A stretch of DNA of 64,000 bases from NCBI RefSeq assembly GCF_041530365.1, contig NZ_CP168034.1:124001-188000 (forward strand), read 5' to 3'. This stretch comes from Capnocytophaga sp. ARDL2 (GTDB lineage Bacteria; Bacteroidota; Bacteroidia; Flavobacteriales; Flavobacteriaceae). Shown one piece after another: positions 19,904 to 28,386 of the stretch. The translations under genes were made by a program, and so were the position numbers. Under the pieces are notes generated by a model. That model saw only the letters and a list, made by a program, of their open reading frames with translations, searched no databases and was not told where the DNA came from. Every line of letters starts with the position of its first letter. The stretch's first letter is position 1.

Positions 19904-20670
19904 CACACTTAAAAATAGCAGATAAAACATTCGCTTCCAGATTGTTTTTGGGAACAGGTAAATTTGGAAGTTTACAGGAAATGACCGAAGTGGTTCGAAT
20001 ATCGGATTCGGAATTGGTAACGGTGGCTCTCAAACGCGTGGATACCTCAAGGGAAAACGACGATTTGCTTTCGGCGTTGCAGTTGCCAAAAGTCAATTTA
20101 CTACCCAACACTTCGGGGGCAAGAAACGCCAAAGAAGCGATTTTAGCGGCGGAATTGGCTCGTGAAGCCTTGCAAACCAATTGGGTAAAATTGGAAATTC
20201 ACCCTGACCCTCGTTATTTGTTGCCCGACCCAATCGAAACGCTTAAAGCTACGGAAGAATTGGCAAAAAAAGGATTTGTGGTTATGCCCTACACCCACGC
20301 CGACCCTGTTTTGTGCAAACGCTTGGAAGACGCAGGTACAGCCGTTGTGATGCCGTTGGGAGCTCCGATTGGCAGTAACAAAGGCTTGAAAACCATTGAT
20401 TTCTTGGAAATTATCATCGAGCAAAGTAAAGTTCCAGTAGTGGTAGATGCTGGTATTGGTGCTCCGTCTGATGCCACCAAAGCCATGGAATTAGGAGCTG
20501 ATGCCGTATTGGTAAACACCGCTATTGCCGTGGCTCAGCAACCTATTTTGGTGGCTGAAGCCTTTAAAGAAGCCGTAATTTCTGGTAGAAAAGCCTACGA
20601 AGCTGGTTTGGGAGCGGTGCATTCTGGTGCCAATGCTTCAAGTCCGCTGACGGCGTTTTTGATGGAATAG
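19900..20670 (+). CDS. thiG: Thiazole synthase ThiG
   Basis: 256 residues: the TIM-barrel synthase that condenses deoxyxylulose phosphate, ThiS thiocarboxylate and dehydroglycine. Motifs include [32 protein letters not shown], whose lysine is the likely imine-forming residue, [43 protein letters not shown] and [13 protein letters not shown]. Length is standard. The 4-base overlap with thiE shows coupling. A repeat-containing gap of 203 bases separates it from thiH. Confidence 0.97.
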   Translation: MTHLKIADKTFASRLFLGTGKFGSLQEMTEVVRISDSELVTVALKRVDTSRENDDLLSALQLPKVNLLPNTSGARNAKEAILAAELAREALQTNWVKLEIHPDPRYLLPDPIETLKATEELAKKGFVVMPYTHADPVLCKRLEDAGTAVVMPLGAPIGSNKGLKTIDFLEIIIEQSKVPVVVDAGIGAPSDATKAMELGADAVLVNTAIAVAQQPILVAEAFKEAVISGRKAYEAGLGAVHSGANASSPLTAFLME

Positions 20671-20873
20671 CAGACCAAACACATAGAAACATAGAAAACA
20701 TAGGATTTTACCATTAAATTCTATGTGAACTAATGAAAGCGAAGCGTCTAAATTTCACTCAAAGTAATCTATGTTACTATGCTATCTATGTGGTTTAATA
20801 AAAAAAAAATCAAAGTCTATAAGGTCGAATTCGACACCTTTATAGAAAAAAAACAACAAATCTTAAATCGGTT
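20671..20873 (+). repeat. Dispersed ACATAG / GCGAAGCGTCTA repeat before thiH
   Basis: No gene. 'CAAACACATAGAAACATAG' at the left and 'CTATGCTATCTATGTGGTTT' at the right are inverted relative to each other, with 'GAAAGCGAAGCGTCTAAATT' between, so the whole could fold as a long imperfect hairpin. An imperfect palindrome centred on GTCGAATTCGAC (20824-20835) follows within 20816-20846. Confidence 0.6.
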
Positions 20874-21989
20874 ATGAGCAACGGATTTATAAACACTTTC
20901 AAACAATACAACTGGGAGCAGATAAAAGAACGCATTTACACGGCTACGACTCGTGAGGTGGAATATATTTTGGCGAAAAACAAACGCACGGTGGAGGATT
21001 TTATGTCGTTGCTTTCTCCTGCGGCGGCTCCGTATTTGGAGCAAATGGCTCAGATGTCTCAACGCATTACCCAAAAACGATTTGGAAAGACCATTCAGCT
21101 CTATGCTCCGATGTATTTGAGCAACGAATGTCACAATATTTGTAGCTATTGCGGATTTAGTTTAGACAACAAAATCCGACGTAAAACATTGTCCGACAGC
21201 GAAATCCTCATAGAAGCTATGGCACTAAAATCTATGGGCGTTCAGCATATTTTGCTGGTGAGTGGCGAAGCAAATCGTACGGTGGGTGTGGACTACTTCA
21301 AAAACGCTATCCAACTTTTACACCCGCATTTTACGCATATTTCTATCGAAGTACAACCGCTTTCCGAAGAAGAATATACCGAACTAAAAGCCTGTGGTGT
21401 GCATACTGTGTTGGTATATCAAGAGACTTACCATCAGGAGGCTTACAAAGTCTATCACCCCAAAGGTAAAAAATCCAATTTTAAGTTTAGATTAGACACG
21501 CCCGACCGGATTGGTAGAGCCCAAATTCACAAAATAGGCTTAGGCGTGTTACTTGGCTTGGAAGATTGGCGAGTGGACAGTTTTTTCAACGCCTTGCATA
21601 TCGACTACCTTCAAAAAACCTATTGGCAAACCAAATATTCGGTTTCCTTTCCACGACTTCGCCCTGCGGAAGGCATCATAGAACCCAATTTCATTATGGA
21701 AGACCGCGATTTGTTGCAACTGATTTGTGCCTACCGAATTTGGAACGAAGATTTGGAAATCTCCATTTCAACCCGTGAAAATGAAAAATTCCGCAATCAT
21801 ATCATTTCTCTCGGAGCTACTACGATGAGTGCCGCATCCAAAACCAATCCTGGTGGCTATGCCGTAGACAAACAATCGCTCGAACAGTTTAAAACCAGTG
21901 ACGAACGCTCTATGGAAGACATTAAAAAACTCATTCAACAAACAGGCTACGAACCCGTAATGAAAGATTGGGATGTTAGTTTTGGTTGA
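20874..21989 (+). CDS. thiH: 2-iminoacetate synthase ThiH
   Basis: 371 residues, the radical SAM tyrosine lyase that supplies dehydroglycine for thiazole formation. The iron-sulfur motif CxxxCxxC is intact (C86, C90, C93 in ECHNICSYCGF). Other family features are HILLVSGEANRTVGVDYF, VYQETYHQEAYKVYHPKGKK, GIGVL-like LGVLLGLEDWRVDSF, SFPRLRPAEG and the tail STREN with TTMSAASKTNPGGY. Its stop is followed by a restriction-modification gene rather than thiF, which is displaced 2.8 kb downstream. Confidence 0.96.
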   Translation: MSNGFINTFKQYNWEQIKERIYTATTREVEYILAKNKRTVEDFMSLLSPAAAPYLEQMAQMSQRITQKRFGKTIQLYAPMYLSNECHNICSYCGFSLDNKIRRKTLSDSEILIEAMALKSMGVQHILLVSGEANRTVGVDYFKNAIQLLHPHFTHISIEVQPLSEEEYTELKACGVHTVLVYQETYHQEAYKVYHPKGKKSNFKFRLDTPDRIGRAQIHKIGLGVLLGLEDWRVDSFFNALHIDYLQKTYWQTKYSVSFPRLRPAEGIIEPNFIMEDRDLLQLICAYRIWNEDLEISISTRENEKFRNHIISLGATTMSAASKTNPGGYAVDKQSLEQFKTSDERSMEDIKKLIQQTGYEPVMKDWDVSFG

Positions 21990-22059
21990 TTATTTATGAA
22001 ATGTATATCTTTGTTAAATATTATTATTTCTTAATAAGACATTCCTATAAAACAATAAA

Positions 22060-24561
22060 ATGAAATATAAAAATATACGAGAAGAAGAGCTAAAAAATAA
22101 AATAGGACAAGATTGGTTCAAAAACTTTGATACTACCGAAATCATCGGAAACATAGACTTTACCGTTTTCCCTATCCAAAACGATCTTTTTGGACGCACT
22201 CCCCTACTTTGGGCAGAAGCTAAAACAGGCAATTACGACCTTACTACAATGTTCGTACAGTTGATTTTGACCATTGGTAAAGCCAGAACTTTTGACAAAA
22301 CCTTGCCTCCTGCCTTTCTCGGAGCGTTTGATTTCAAGAAAATAGCCTTTGTACCCTACCTCAGTGTACAAGATATTTTCTATATGAATGATTTCAATTG
22401 GAATGTTATGCCAAGCAACCACGAAACCAAAGAGTTTCAACTCATCAAAGAGCGTATAGAAAGCACTTTAAAGGAAAAATCTCATATTTACGATTATGAA
22501 AAAGAAGAAAAAGAACTGCGTTTTTTCATCAAAAACAACATTGCCAAAGCACAAGACACCGCCAAAATAAAAATTGACAAAAACAATTTCATTCCCATAT
22601 ACTTACGTTGGTTAGAAATTGTAAAACCTATCATTGAGGTAAATTGGGACTTCCTCAAAAAAAATAACATTTTCGACAGCGATTTTTACCTCGCCGACCT
22701 TTTTGTAGACGACAACAACACCCAATGTATTTCTGACGACCAATCTATCAGAGACAATCTGTTTGTAATATACCAAAACCAAGGCTACAAAATAGCCAAG
22801 GAAAACCTCAAACAAATGTTTGATGCCACCATTGGCATACGCAACAAAGACACCTATCAGCAGTTTTGGAAACGCTACAAACGTCCACCTCTCAAAGAAT
22901 ACCAAGATTATATCATCGAACGCCGCGATTTGTTGGTACCGCAAGACATACGCGAACGCAAAGGAGCATTTTTTACCCCTCGAATATGGGTAGAACTCTC
23001 CCAAAAATACCTCACCGATTATTTGGGCGAAAACTGGCAAGACAACTATTACATTTGGGACTGTGCAGCAGGTACGGGCAACCTCTTGGCAGGATTGACC
23101 AACAAATACCACATCTACGCCTCTACCCTCGACCAAGCCGATGTAAATGTAATGCACGAACGCATAGAACACGGAGCCAACCTTTTGAAAAGCCATGTCT
23201 TTCAGTTTGATTTTCTGAATGACGAGTTTGTGCCTATTTCCCAAGGAGGAAAACTTCCCGACAGCCTTTTTGAAATCATCAACAACGAAGAAAAAAGAAA
23301 AAAGTTGGTAGTGTATATCAATCCACCGTATGCAGAGGTTGGTTCTAAGGGAGAAAGAGAAAATAAAACGGGAGTTTCAAAAACGAAAGTATTAGATAAA
23401 TACAAGCCTTTAATGAAAAAAGGAAGTAATGAACTTTTTGCCCAATTTTTAATCCGAATTTACAAGGAAATCCCTAACAGCGTGATTGCAGAATTTTCAA
23501 AGTTGAAAATTCTGCAATCACCAAATTTCTCGGATTTCAGAAAAAACTTTCGAGCGAAGCTCGAAAAAATTTTTTTGGTTCCAGCAGATACTTTTGACAA
23601 TGTAAAAGGTCAATTTCCGATTGGATTTAAAATTTGGGATACCAAAATTGATGAGGAATTTAATGCAATTGAGAGTGAAAGTTTCAGTACTAAAGGGTAT
23701 TTAAAGCAAAAAAAGATTTATAACACAGAAACTCCTATTAGTAATTGGATCTTTGAAAAATTAGATGATAAAAACAAAATTGGACATTTAAGTTGTCGAG
23801 GTGGAAATGATTTTCAAGGTCAAAATTCTGTTAATATTAATTCTTACATTGTAAAAATATCTGATAGAAATAATAGAAGATATAGAAGTACGTTAAATAT
23901 AGATTCGTCTAATTTAATAAAAACTTGTGTCTTCTTCGCTGTTCGTCATTGCATACCTGCGGATTGGCTCAATGATCGAGACCAGTTTTTATATCCAAAT
24001 GACGGCTGGCAAACCGACACCGAATTTCAGAATGACTGTTTGGCATACACACTTTTTCACGGACAAAACCGCATTTCATCAAACGAAGGCGTCAATCATT
24101 GGATACCTTTTTCCGAAAGCGAAGTAAACGCCCCAGAAAAATTTGCGAGTAATTTTATGACCCATTTTATAAAAGGGAAAATCAGCCCCCTAACTTTCGA
24201 AGGGGAAAAAACTTCACTGTTTTCCGAAGAAAAAATAGCTCCCTCTCCTTGGGAGAGGGTTGGGGTGAGGCATTTCTCAGCAGAAGCCATCGCTGTTTTT
24301 GATGCTGGTCGTGAATTGTGGAGATATTATTTTCAAGTCATCGCTCCCCTCTCTTTGGGAGAGGGGTCGGGGGTGAGGCTCAATCCAAGTTTGTACGACA
24401 TTCGTGAACATTTTCAAGGCAGAAACGAAAAAGGTAAAATGAACAACAAAAGCACCGATGAACGTTATACTACACTTATTGGAGAATTGAGAGAAAAACT
24501 AAAAATACTGGCTGACAAAATCAAACCAAAAATATATGAATATGGTTTTTTGAGAGAATAA
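22060..24561 (+). CDS. Type IIG-like restriction-modification protein (PD-(D/E)xK plus N6-adenine methylase)
   Basis: 833 residues. The N-terminus carries a nuclease-like motif, LLWAEAKTGNYDLTTMFVQL (E-x-K at about residues 52-55). The centre is a gamma-class N6-adenine methylase: motif I DCAAGTGNLL (about residues 333-342) and motif IV NPPY (about 420). The C-terminal part (LNIDSSNLIKTCVFF to YEYGFLRE) would serve DNA recognition. One chain combining cutting and methylation is typical of type IIG enzymes. Three intergenic-repeat copies (24184-24208, 24238-24270, 24343-24378) are translated in frame near the C-terminus. It interrupts the thi operon between thiH and thiF. Activity after these insertions is uncertain. 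Confidence 0.75.
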   Translation: MKYKNIREEELKNKIGQDWFKNFDTTEIIGNIDFTVFPIQNDLFGRTPLLWAEAKTGNYDLTTMFVQLILTIGKARTFDKTLPPAFLGAFDFKKIAFVPYLSVQDIFYMNDFNWNVMPSNHETKEFQLIKERIESTLKEKSHIYDYEKEEKELRFFIKNNIAKAQDTAKIKIDKNNFIPIYLRWLEIVKPIIEVNWDFLKKNNIFDSDFYLADLFVDDNNTQCISDDQSIRDNLFVIYQNQGYKIAKENLKQMFDATIGIRNKDTYQQFWKRYKRPPLKEYQDYIIERRDLLVPQDIRERKGAFFTPRIWVELSQKYLTDYLGENWQDNYYIWDCAAGTGNLLAGLTNKYHIYASTLDQADVNVMHERIEHGANLLKSHVFQFDFLNDEFVPISQGGKLPDSLFEIINNEEKRKKLVVYINPPYAEVGSKGERENKTGVSKTKVLDKYKPLMKKGSNELFAQFLIRIYKEIPNSVIAEFSKLKILQSPNFSDFRKNFRAKLEKIFLVPADTFDNVKGQFPIGFKIWDTKIDEEFNAIESESFSTKGYLKQKKIYNTETPISNWIFEKLDDKNKIGHLSCRGGNDFQGQNSVNINSYIVKISDRNNRRYRSTLNIDSSNLIKTCVFFAVRHCIPADWLNDRDQFLYPNDGWQTDTEFQNDCLAYTLFHGQNRISSNEGVNHWIPFSESEVNAPEKFASNFMTHFIKGKISPLTFEGEKTSLFSEEKIAPSPWERVGVRHFSAEAIAVFDAGRELWRYYFQVIAPLSLGEGSGVRLNPSLYDIREHFQGRNEKGKMNNKSTDERYTTLIGELREKLKILADKIKPKIYEYGFLRE
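24184..24208 (+). repeat. Intergenic-type repeat inside the RM gene (CCCCCTAACTTTCGAAGGGG)
   Basis: The pattern 'CCCCCTAAC...CGAAGGGG' is a common intergenic element of Bacteroidota genomes (recognised from general knowledge). Here it is read in frame as SPLTFEGEK. Confidence 0.55.
24238..24270 (+). repeat. First CTCCCTCTCC repeat inside the RM gene
   Basis: A partly self-complementary element, CCCTCTCCTTGGGAGAGGG followed by TTGGGGTGAGG, read in frame as PSPWERVGVR. A second copy lies 105 bases downstream. Confidence 0.75.
24343..24378 (+). repeat. Second CTCCCCTCTC repeat inside the RM gene
   Basis: CCCCTCTCTTTGGGAGAGGG then GTCGGGGGTGAGG, closely related to the copy at 24238 and read in frame as APLSLGEGSGVR. 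Both copies are in the same orientation but are read in two different frames of the repeat. Confidence 0.75.
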
Positions 24562-24767
24562 TCAATGTGAAAAATAAACTTGAAGAAAATTCAACAATCG
24601 AGGATTTCTCGGGAGTTCGTCAAGAAAGTGATTTTTAAACAAGAGGAAAAGTAAAAAAATTATTTTCTGTAAAATTTGCACCTACTGATTTTTTAATTGA
24701 TAAAACATTTTATTGAAACCAAGAAAAAAAACTACTAACTACTAAAATCTAATCACTAACAACTAAC
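24562..24767. other. Gap between the RM gene and thiF
   Basis: No gene is recognisable. The end holds a run of ACTAAC-like units ('CTACTAACTACTAAAATCTA', then CACTAACAACTAAC) directly before the thiF ATG; similar 'CACTAACCACCAACT' text precedes radA at 55785-55804. Confidence 0.4.
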
Positions 24768-25455
24768 ATGCGTTACAGCCGACAAATATTTATAGAAGAA
24801 ATTGGTGTTGAAGGGCAACGAAAAATTCAAAAAGCCAAAGTTTTGGTGGTGGGTGCTGGTGGATTGGGCAGTCCTGTAATACAATATTTAGCTGCGGCAG
24901 GTGTACAACATTTGGGCATTGCCGACTTTGATATTTTAGAAATCCACAACCTCAACCGACAGGTCATTCACACTGAAAAAAATGTAGGAAAACCTAAAGT
25001 GAATAGTGCTTTGGAGTTTGTAAATTCGTTGAATAGCGATATTCAATGTACTATTTTTCAAGAGAAAATCACAACAAAAAACGCTCAAGAATTACTTCAA
25101 CCTTATGACATCATCGTTGATTGTTGTGATAATTTCAGCACACGATATTTACTCAACGATACTTGCATAGCTTTAGAAAAAACATTGGTATATGGCAGTA
25201 TTTTGAGCTTTTGAAGGACAAGTAGCGGTTTTCAATTATAACGGAGGAAAAAACTTGCGTGATTTATTTCCCGAACCTCCCAAAAATCAACAACCCGACT
25301 GCGATAGATTGGGCGTTTTAGGTGCTTTGCCTGGTATTATTGGTAGTATGATGGCTATGCAAGTGCTTCAAATTATTTGCGAATTATCGCCCTTGCACAA
25401 TCAATTGCTCATCGTCAATACCAGAGATTGGGAGTTTATGAAAATATCGTTTTAA
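24768..25455 (+). pseudogene. thiF: ThiF/MoeB-type adenylyltransferase, frameshifted
   Basis: The first frame (24768-25214) gives MRYSRQIFIEEIGVEGQRKI, the nucleotide site KVLVVGAGGLGSPVIQYLAA, HNLNRQVIHTEKNVGKPKV and DIIVDCCDNFSTRYLLNDTC, then stops after GSILSF. Moving one base on, the frame continues EGQVAVFNYNGGKNLRDLFP, EPPKNQQPDC and LGVLGALPGIIGSMMAMQVL to 25455. One extra T in TTTTGAAGG (about 25210-25216) explains the break. ThiF adenylates the ThiS tail. The zinc-site Cys pair of MoeB is absent, as in other short Bacteroidota ThiF proteins. Either thiazole synthesis uses another E1-like enzyme or the indel is a sequencing error. Confidence 0.85.
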
Positions 25456-25532
25456 TTTAACCTTCTTTCAACACATTTTGTCATAGAAAATTTCTAATTT
25501 TACGATGAGATAGTTCACAAATAAATATAATC

Positions 25533-26579
25533 ATGAAAGTAAAATCATACGCTGCTCATAGTGCAACCACTCCATTGGTTCCGCATACGATAGAAAGAAG
25601 AGAAGTACAACCTCAGGATGTATTAATTGAAATTTTGTATTGTGGTGTATGCCATAGCGACTTACACACGGCTCGTTCGGATTGGGGACGCACGGTTTAT
25701 CCTGCTGTGCCTGGTCATGAGATTGTGGGAAAAGTTGTAAAAGTAGGCGATGAAGTAAGCAAACACAAAGTAGGCGATATTGTAGGAGTGGGTTGTTTGG
25801 TTGAGTCGTGCGAACATTGTGCTTCGTGCAATCAAGGTTTGGAGCAATACTGCGAAAAGGGATCTACAGGAACCTACAATTCTCGCAATTCGAAATACGG
25901 TGGTATCACTTACGGCGGTTATTCTCAGCATATCGTAGTAGAACAAAATTTTGTATTGAAAGTACCGACAAATTTGCCATTAGAAGCGGTTGCACCTTTG
26001 CTTTGTGCAGGTATTACGACTTGGTCGCCATTGAAACATTGGAACATTTCGGCTGGAATGAAAGTAGGAATCATCGGTATGGGTGGATTGGGACACATGG
26101 GAGTAAAATTTGCTAAAGCTATGGGGGCAAATGTGGTTGTTTTGACTACAAGCGAAAGCAAACGCCAAGATGCTTTAGATTTGGGTGCTGACGAAGTCTT
26201 GATTACTAAAGATGCCGAACAAATGGCGGCTCATCAATACAGTTTTGACTTTTTATTGAATACCATCCCTGTAGATCACGATGTAAACCCATATTTGATG
26301 TTGTTGAAATTGGACAAAACCATGTGTATGGTGGGTGCTATTGAACCTCTTACCAACGTACACGCGGGACTATTAATCAACAGACGAAGACATTTGGTAG
26401 GATCGCTGATCGGTGGCATCAAAGAAACCCAAGAAATGTTGTTTTTTTGTGGCGAACATCAAATTGTTTCAGATATAGAATTGATCAATATTCAGGACAT
26501 CAACAAAGCATACGATCGCATGATAAAATCTGATGTAAAATATCGCTTTGTAATTGATATGAAGAGTTTGAATGTTTAA
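25533..26579 (+). CDS. Zinc-dependent alcohol dehydrogenase, YahK/cinnamyl-alcohol-dehydrogenase type
   Basis: 348 residues. The catalytic zinc site is C40 with H62-E63 (CGVCHSD, PGHEIVG) and a later Cys in PLLCAGITTW; the structural zinc cysteines are C93, C96, C99 and C107. The Rossmann motif is GIIGMGGLGHMGVKFAKAMG. These fit the NADP-dependent CAD/YahK group that reduces a range of aldehydes. It stands alone between thiF and a bidirectional terminator, with 77 bases upstream. The substrate cannot be predicted. Confidence 0.9.
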   Translation: MKVKSYAAHSATTPLVPHTIERREVQPQDVLIEILYCGVCHSDLHTARSDWGRTVYPAVPGHEIVGKVVKVGDEVSKHKVGDIVGVGCLVESCEHCASCNQGLEQYCEKGSTGTYNSRNSKYGGITYGGYSQHIVVEQNFVLKVPTNLPLEAVAPLLCAGITTWSPLKHWNISAGMKVGIIGMGGLGHMGVKFAKAMGANVVVLTTSESKRQDALDLGADEVLITKDAEQMAAHQYSFDFLLNTIPVDHDVNPYLMLLKLDKTMCMVGAIEPLTNVHAGLLINRRRHLVGSLIGGIKETQEMLFFCGEHQIVSDIELINIQDINKAYDRMIKSDVKYRFVIDMKSLNV

Positions 26580-26584
26580 TTCAT

Positions 26585-26622
26585 ATAAAAAAGGTAGCTC
26601 TGTGTGAACTACCTTGTGTTTT
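26585..26622. terminator. Bidirectional terminator between convergent genes
   Basis: AAAAAAGGTAG...CTACCTTGTGTTTTTT: a 7-base stem flanked by an A-run on the left and a T-run on the right, serving both the dehydrogenase (plus) and the aminotransferase (minus). Confidence 0.75.
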
Positions 26623-27813
26623 TTATACCAAACTTTCTTTGATTTGCGTAAATGCATTTACCAATAAGTCGTCGCTTGTGGCATACGACAAACGGATACA
26701 ATTTGGATTTCCGAATGCGTCGCCCGTTACCGTGGCTACATTGGCGTGTTCTAACAAATACATAGAAAAATCTGTGGCATTGTTGATTTTCTTTCCTTTC
26801 AATTCTTTTCCGAAATATGAGGATACATCTGGAAAGGCGTAAAAGGCTCCTTCTGGTACATTTACTTTCCATCCTGGGATTTCTGAAATCAACTGCATTA
26901 CCAAATCTCTACGCTTTTTAAACGCCTCTACCATATACTGAATTTTTTCTGGCGATGCTTCCAAGGCTGCAATTGTGGCTCTTTGTGCAATAGAGTTGGC
27001 TCCACTGGTTACTTGTCCTTGCAATTTTGTACAGGCTTTGGCGATGAATTCTGGTGCTCCGATGTAACCTATTCTCCATCCTGTCATGGCAAAGGCTTTG
27101 GCTACTCCGTTTACCGTAATTGTGCGGTCTTCCATTCCTGCCAACGAACCAATACTGCAATAATCTATGGTGTAGTTGATATGCTCGTAAATTTCGTCCG
27201 ATACTACAAAAATCTGTGGAAAATCTTTCAACACGGCTACCAAATTTTCTAATTCGGCTTTGCTATACACTGACCCCGATGGATTACACGGCGAACTAAA
27301 CCACATCATCTTGGTTTTTGGGGTAATCACTGCCCTCAACTGCTCGGCTGTGATTTTGAAATCTGTATCTACCGATGTTGGTACTTCTACGGGTACTCCG
27401 CCCGACAAGCGAATAATTTCTGCATAGCTAACCCAATAAGGTGCTGGTAAAATTACCTCATCGCCATCATTTAGCATTACTTGAGCTATGTTGTACAACG
27501 ATTGTTTTGCTCCTGTAGATACCACAATATTTGACGGTTGATAGTTGAGATTGTTATCTCTTTTAAACTTATTGCAGATGGCTTTTTTCAAATCGTCGTA
27601 TCCATCAACTGGCGGATAAGCACTGTAATTTTCATCGATTGCTTTTTTTGCGGCTTCTTTGATAAAATCTGGCGTGTTGAAGTCTGGCTCTCCCAAACTC
27701 AAACTGATAATATCGATTCCTTGAGCTTTTAATTCTCTGGCTTTGGCTGCCATTGCCAATGTTTGAGAAACTGATAAATTATTGATTCTTTCTGAAAGTG
27801 AATTTGTATTCAT
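26623..27813 (-). CDS. Aspartate aminotransferase-type PLP enzyme
   Basis: 396 residues of the class I aminotransferase family, subgroup I-beta/gamma (AspC/AspB-like). SLSLGEPDFNTP is near residue 38, and SSPCNPSGSVYSKAEL, VVSDEIYEHINY and the PLP-lysine block NGVAKAFAMTGWRIGYIGAP follow. The C-terminus has CIRLSYATSDDLLVNAF with the substrate-carboxylate arginine. It interconverts aspartate and oxaloacetate or related pairs. A TACCTTTG box on the minus strand at 27836-27843 is the likely promoter. Confidence 0.9.
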   Translation of the reverse strand: MNTNSLSERINNLSVSQTLAMAAKARELKAQGIDIISLSLGEPDFNTPDFIKEAAKKAIDENYSAYPPVDGYDDLKKAICNKFKRDNNLNYQPSNIVVSTGAKQSLYNIAQVMLNDGDEVILPAPYWVSYAEIIRLSGGVPVEVPTSVDTDFKITAEQLRAVITPKTKMMWFSSPCNPSGSVYSKAELENLVAVLKDFPQIFVVSDEIYEHINYTIDYCSIGSLAGMEDRTITVNGVAKAFAMTGWRIGYIGAPEFIAKACTKLQGQVTSGANSIAQRATIAALEASPEKIQYMVEAFKKRRDLVMQLISEIPGWKVNVPEGAFYAFPDVSSYFGKELKGKKINNATDFSMYLLEHANVATVTGDAFGNPNCIRLSYATSDDLLVNAFTQIKESLV

Positions 27814-27835
27814 TGTTATATAAATTATACGGTGT

Positions 27836-27859
27836 CAAAGGTACAATTTTTTATATTTG
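27836..27859. promoter_or_regulatory. Divergent promoter boxes (aminotransferase / PH-domain genes)
   Basis: TACCTTTG on the minus strand (27836-27843) faces the aminotransferase and TATATTTG on the plus strand (27852-27859) faces the PH-domain gene. Both match TAnnTTTG; the -33 elements are not clear. The boxes are only 8 bases apart, so the polymerases would compete. Confidence 0.5.
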
Positions 27860-27873
27860 TAAAAAAATGAAAA

Positions 27874-28386
27874 ATGAATCCACAGATATCTTTTGACCAA
27901 TTGCCCACTTACGAAAATATTTCGCATACAATGCTGAATCCCAAATACAAATACATCGCAAGGATGAATGCATTGATTGCTTTTATTCTCACCTTGGCAA
28001 TTTCGATTGCTATTGTATTTTTGTTTGAAGAAACCTTGGCCTATATCATAGCGGTTTTATTGTTTTTATTGGGTAGTTATTTATCACTTTTGAATCTTTT
28101 TGGCTATCGATACAAATCGTATGCTTTTCGTAAACACGATGCTGTTTTTCAAAGTGGAATTTTTGTAACTCATATTGAAATCATTCCCTACATCAAACTT
28201 CAACACATTACCATTACACAAGGTTGGTATGCCAAAAAATTGGGATTGGCCACTATAAATTTATATTCTGCTTCGGCTGATAATGAAGTAACTATACCTG
28301 GACTTACTTTGGAAGAGGCAGAGCAATGGAAAGAATTTGTATTGAACCGTGTACAAACTATCGAAAACACCGATGATGAATTATAA
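27874..28386 (+). CDS. bPH2-domain membrane protein (YdbS-like)
   Basis: 170 residues. Two hydrophobic segments at about residues 31-66 (ALIAFILTLAISIAIVFLF and LAYIIAVLLFLLGSYLSLL) are followed by a bacterial PH (bPH2) domain: FRKHDAVFQSGIFVTHIEII, PYIKLQHITITQGWYAKKLG, then ATINLYSASADNEVTIPGL. YdbS/YdbT pairs are inner-membrane proteins of unsettled function. The next gene encodes the YdbT-like partner and overlaps the end of this one by about 11-14 bases. Confidence 0.8.
   Translation: MNPQISFDQLPTYENISHTMLNPKYKYIARMNALIAFILTLAISIAIVFLFEETLAYIIAVLLFLLGSYLSLLNLFGYRYKSYAFRKHDAVFQSGIFVTHIEIIPYIKLQHITITQGWYAKKLGLATINLYSASADNEVTIPGLTLEEAEQWKEFVLNRVQTIENTDDEL

Noticed and set aside
22060..24561. 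Type I restriction modification subunit HsdM
   Set aside because: There is no hsdS or hsdR neighbour, and a PD-(D/E)xK-like motif is fused at the N-terminus, which fits a single-chain type IIG enzyme better.
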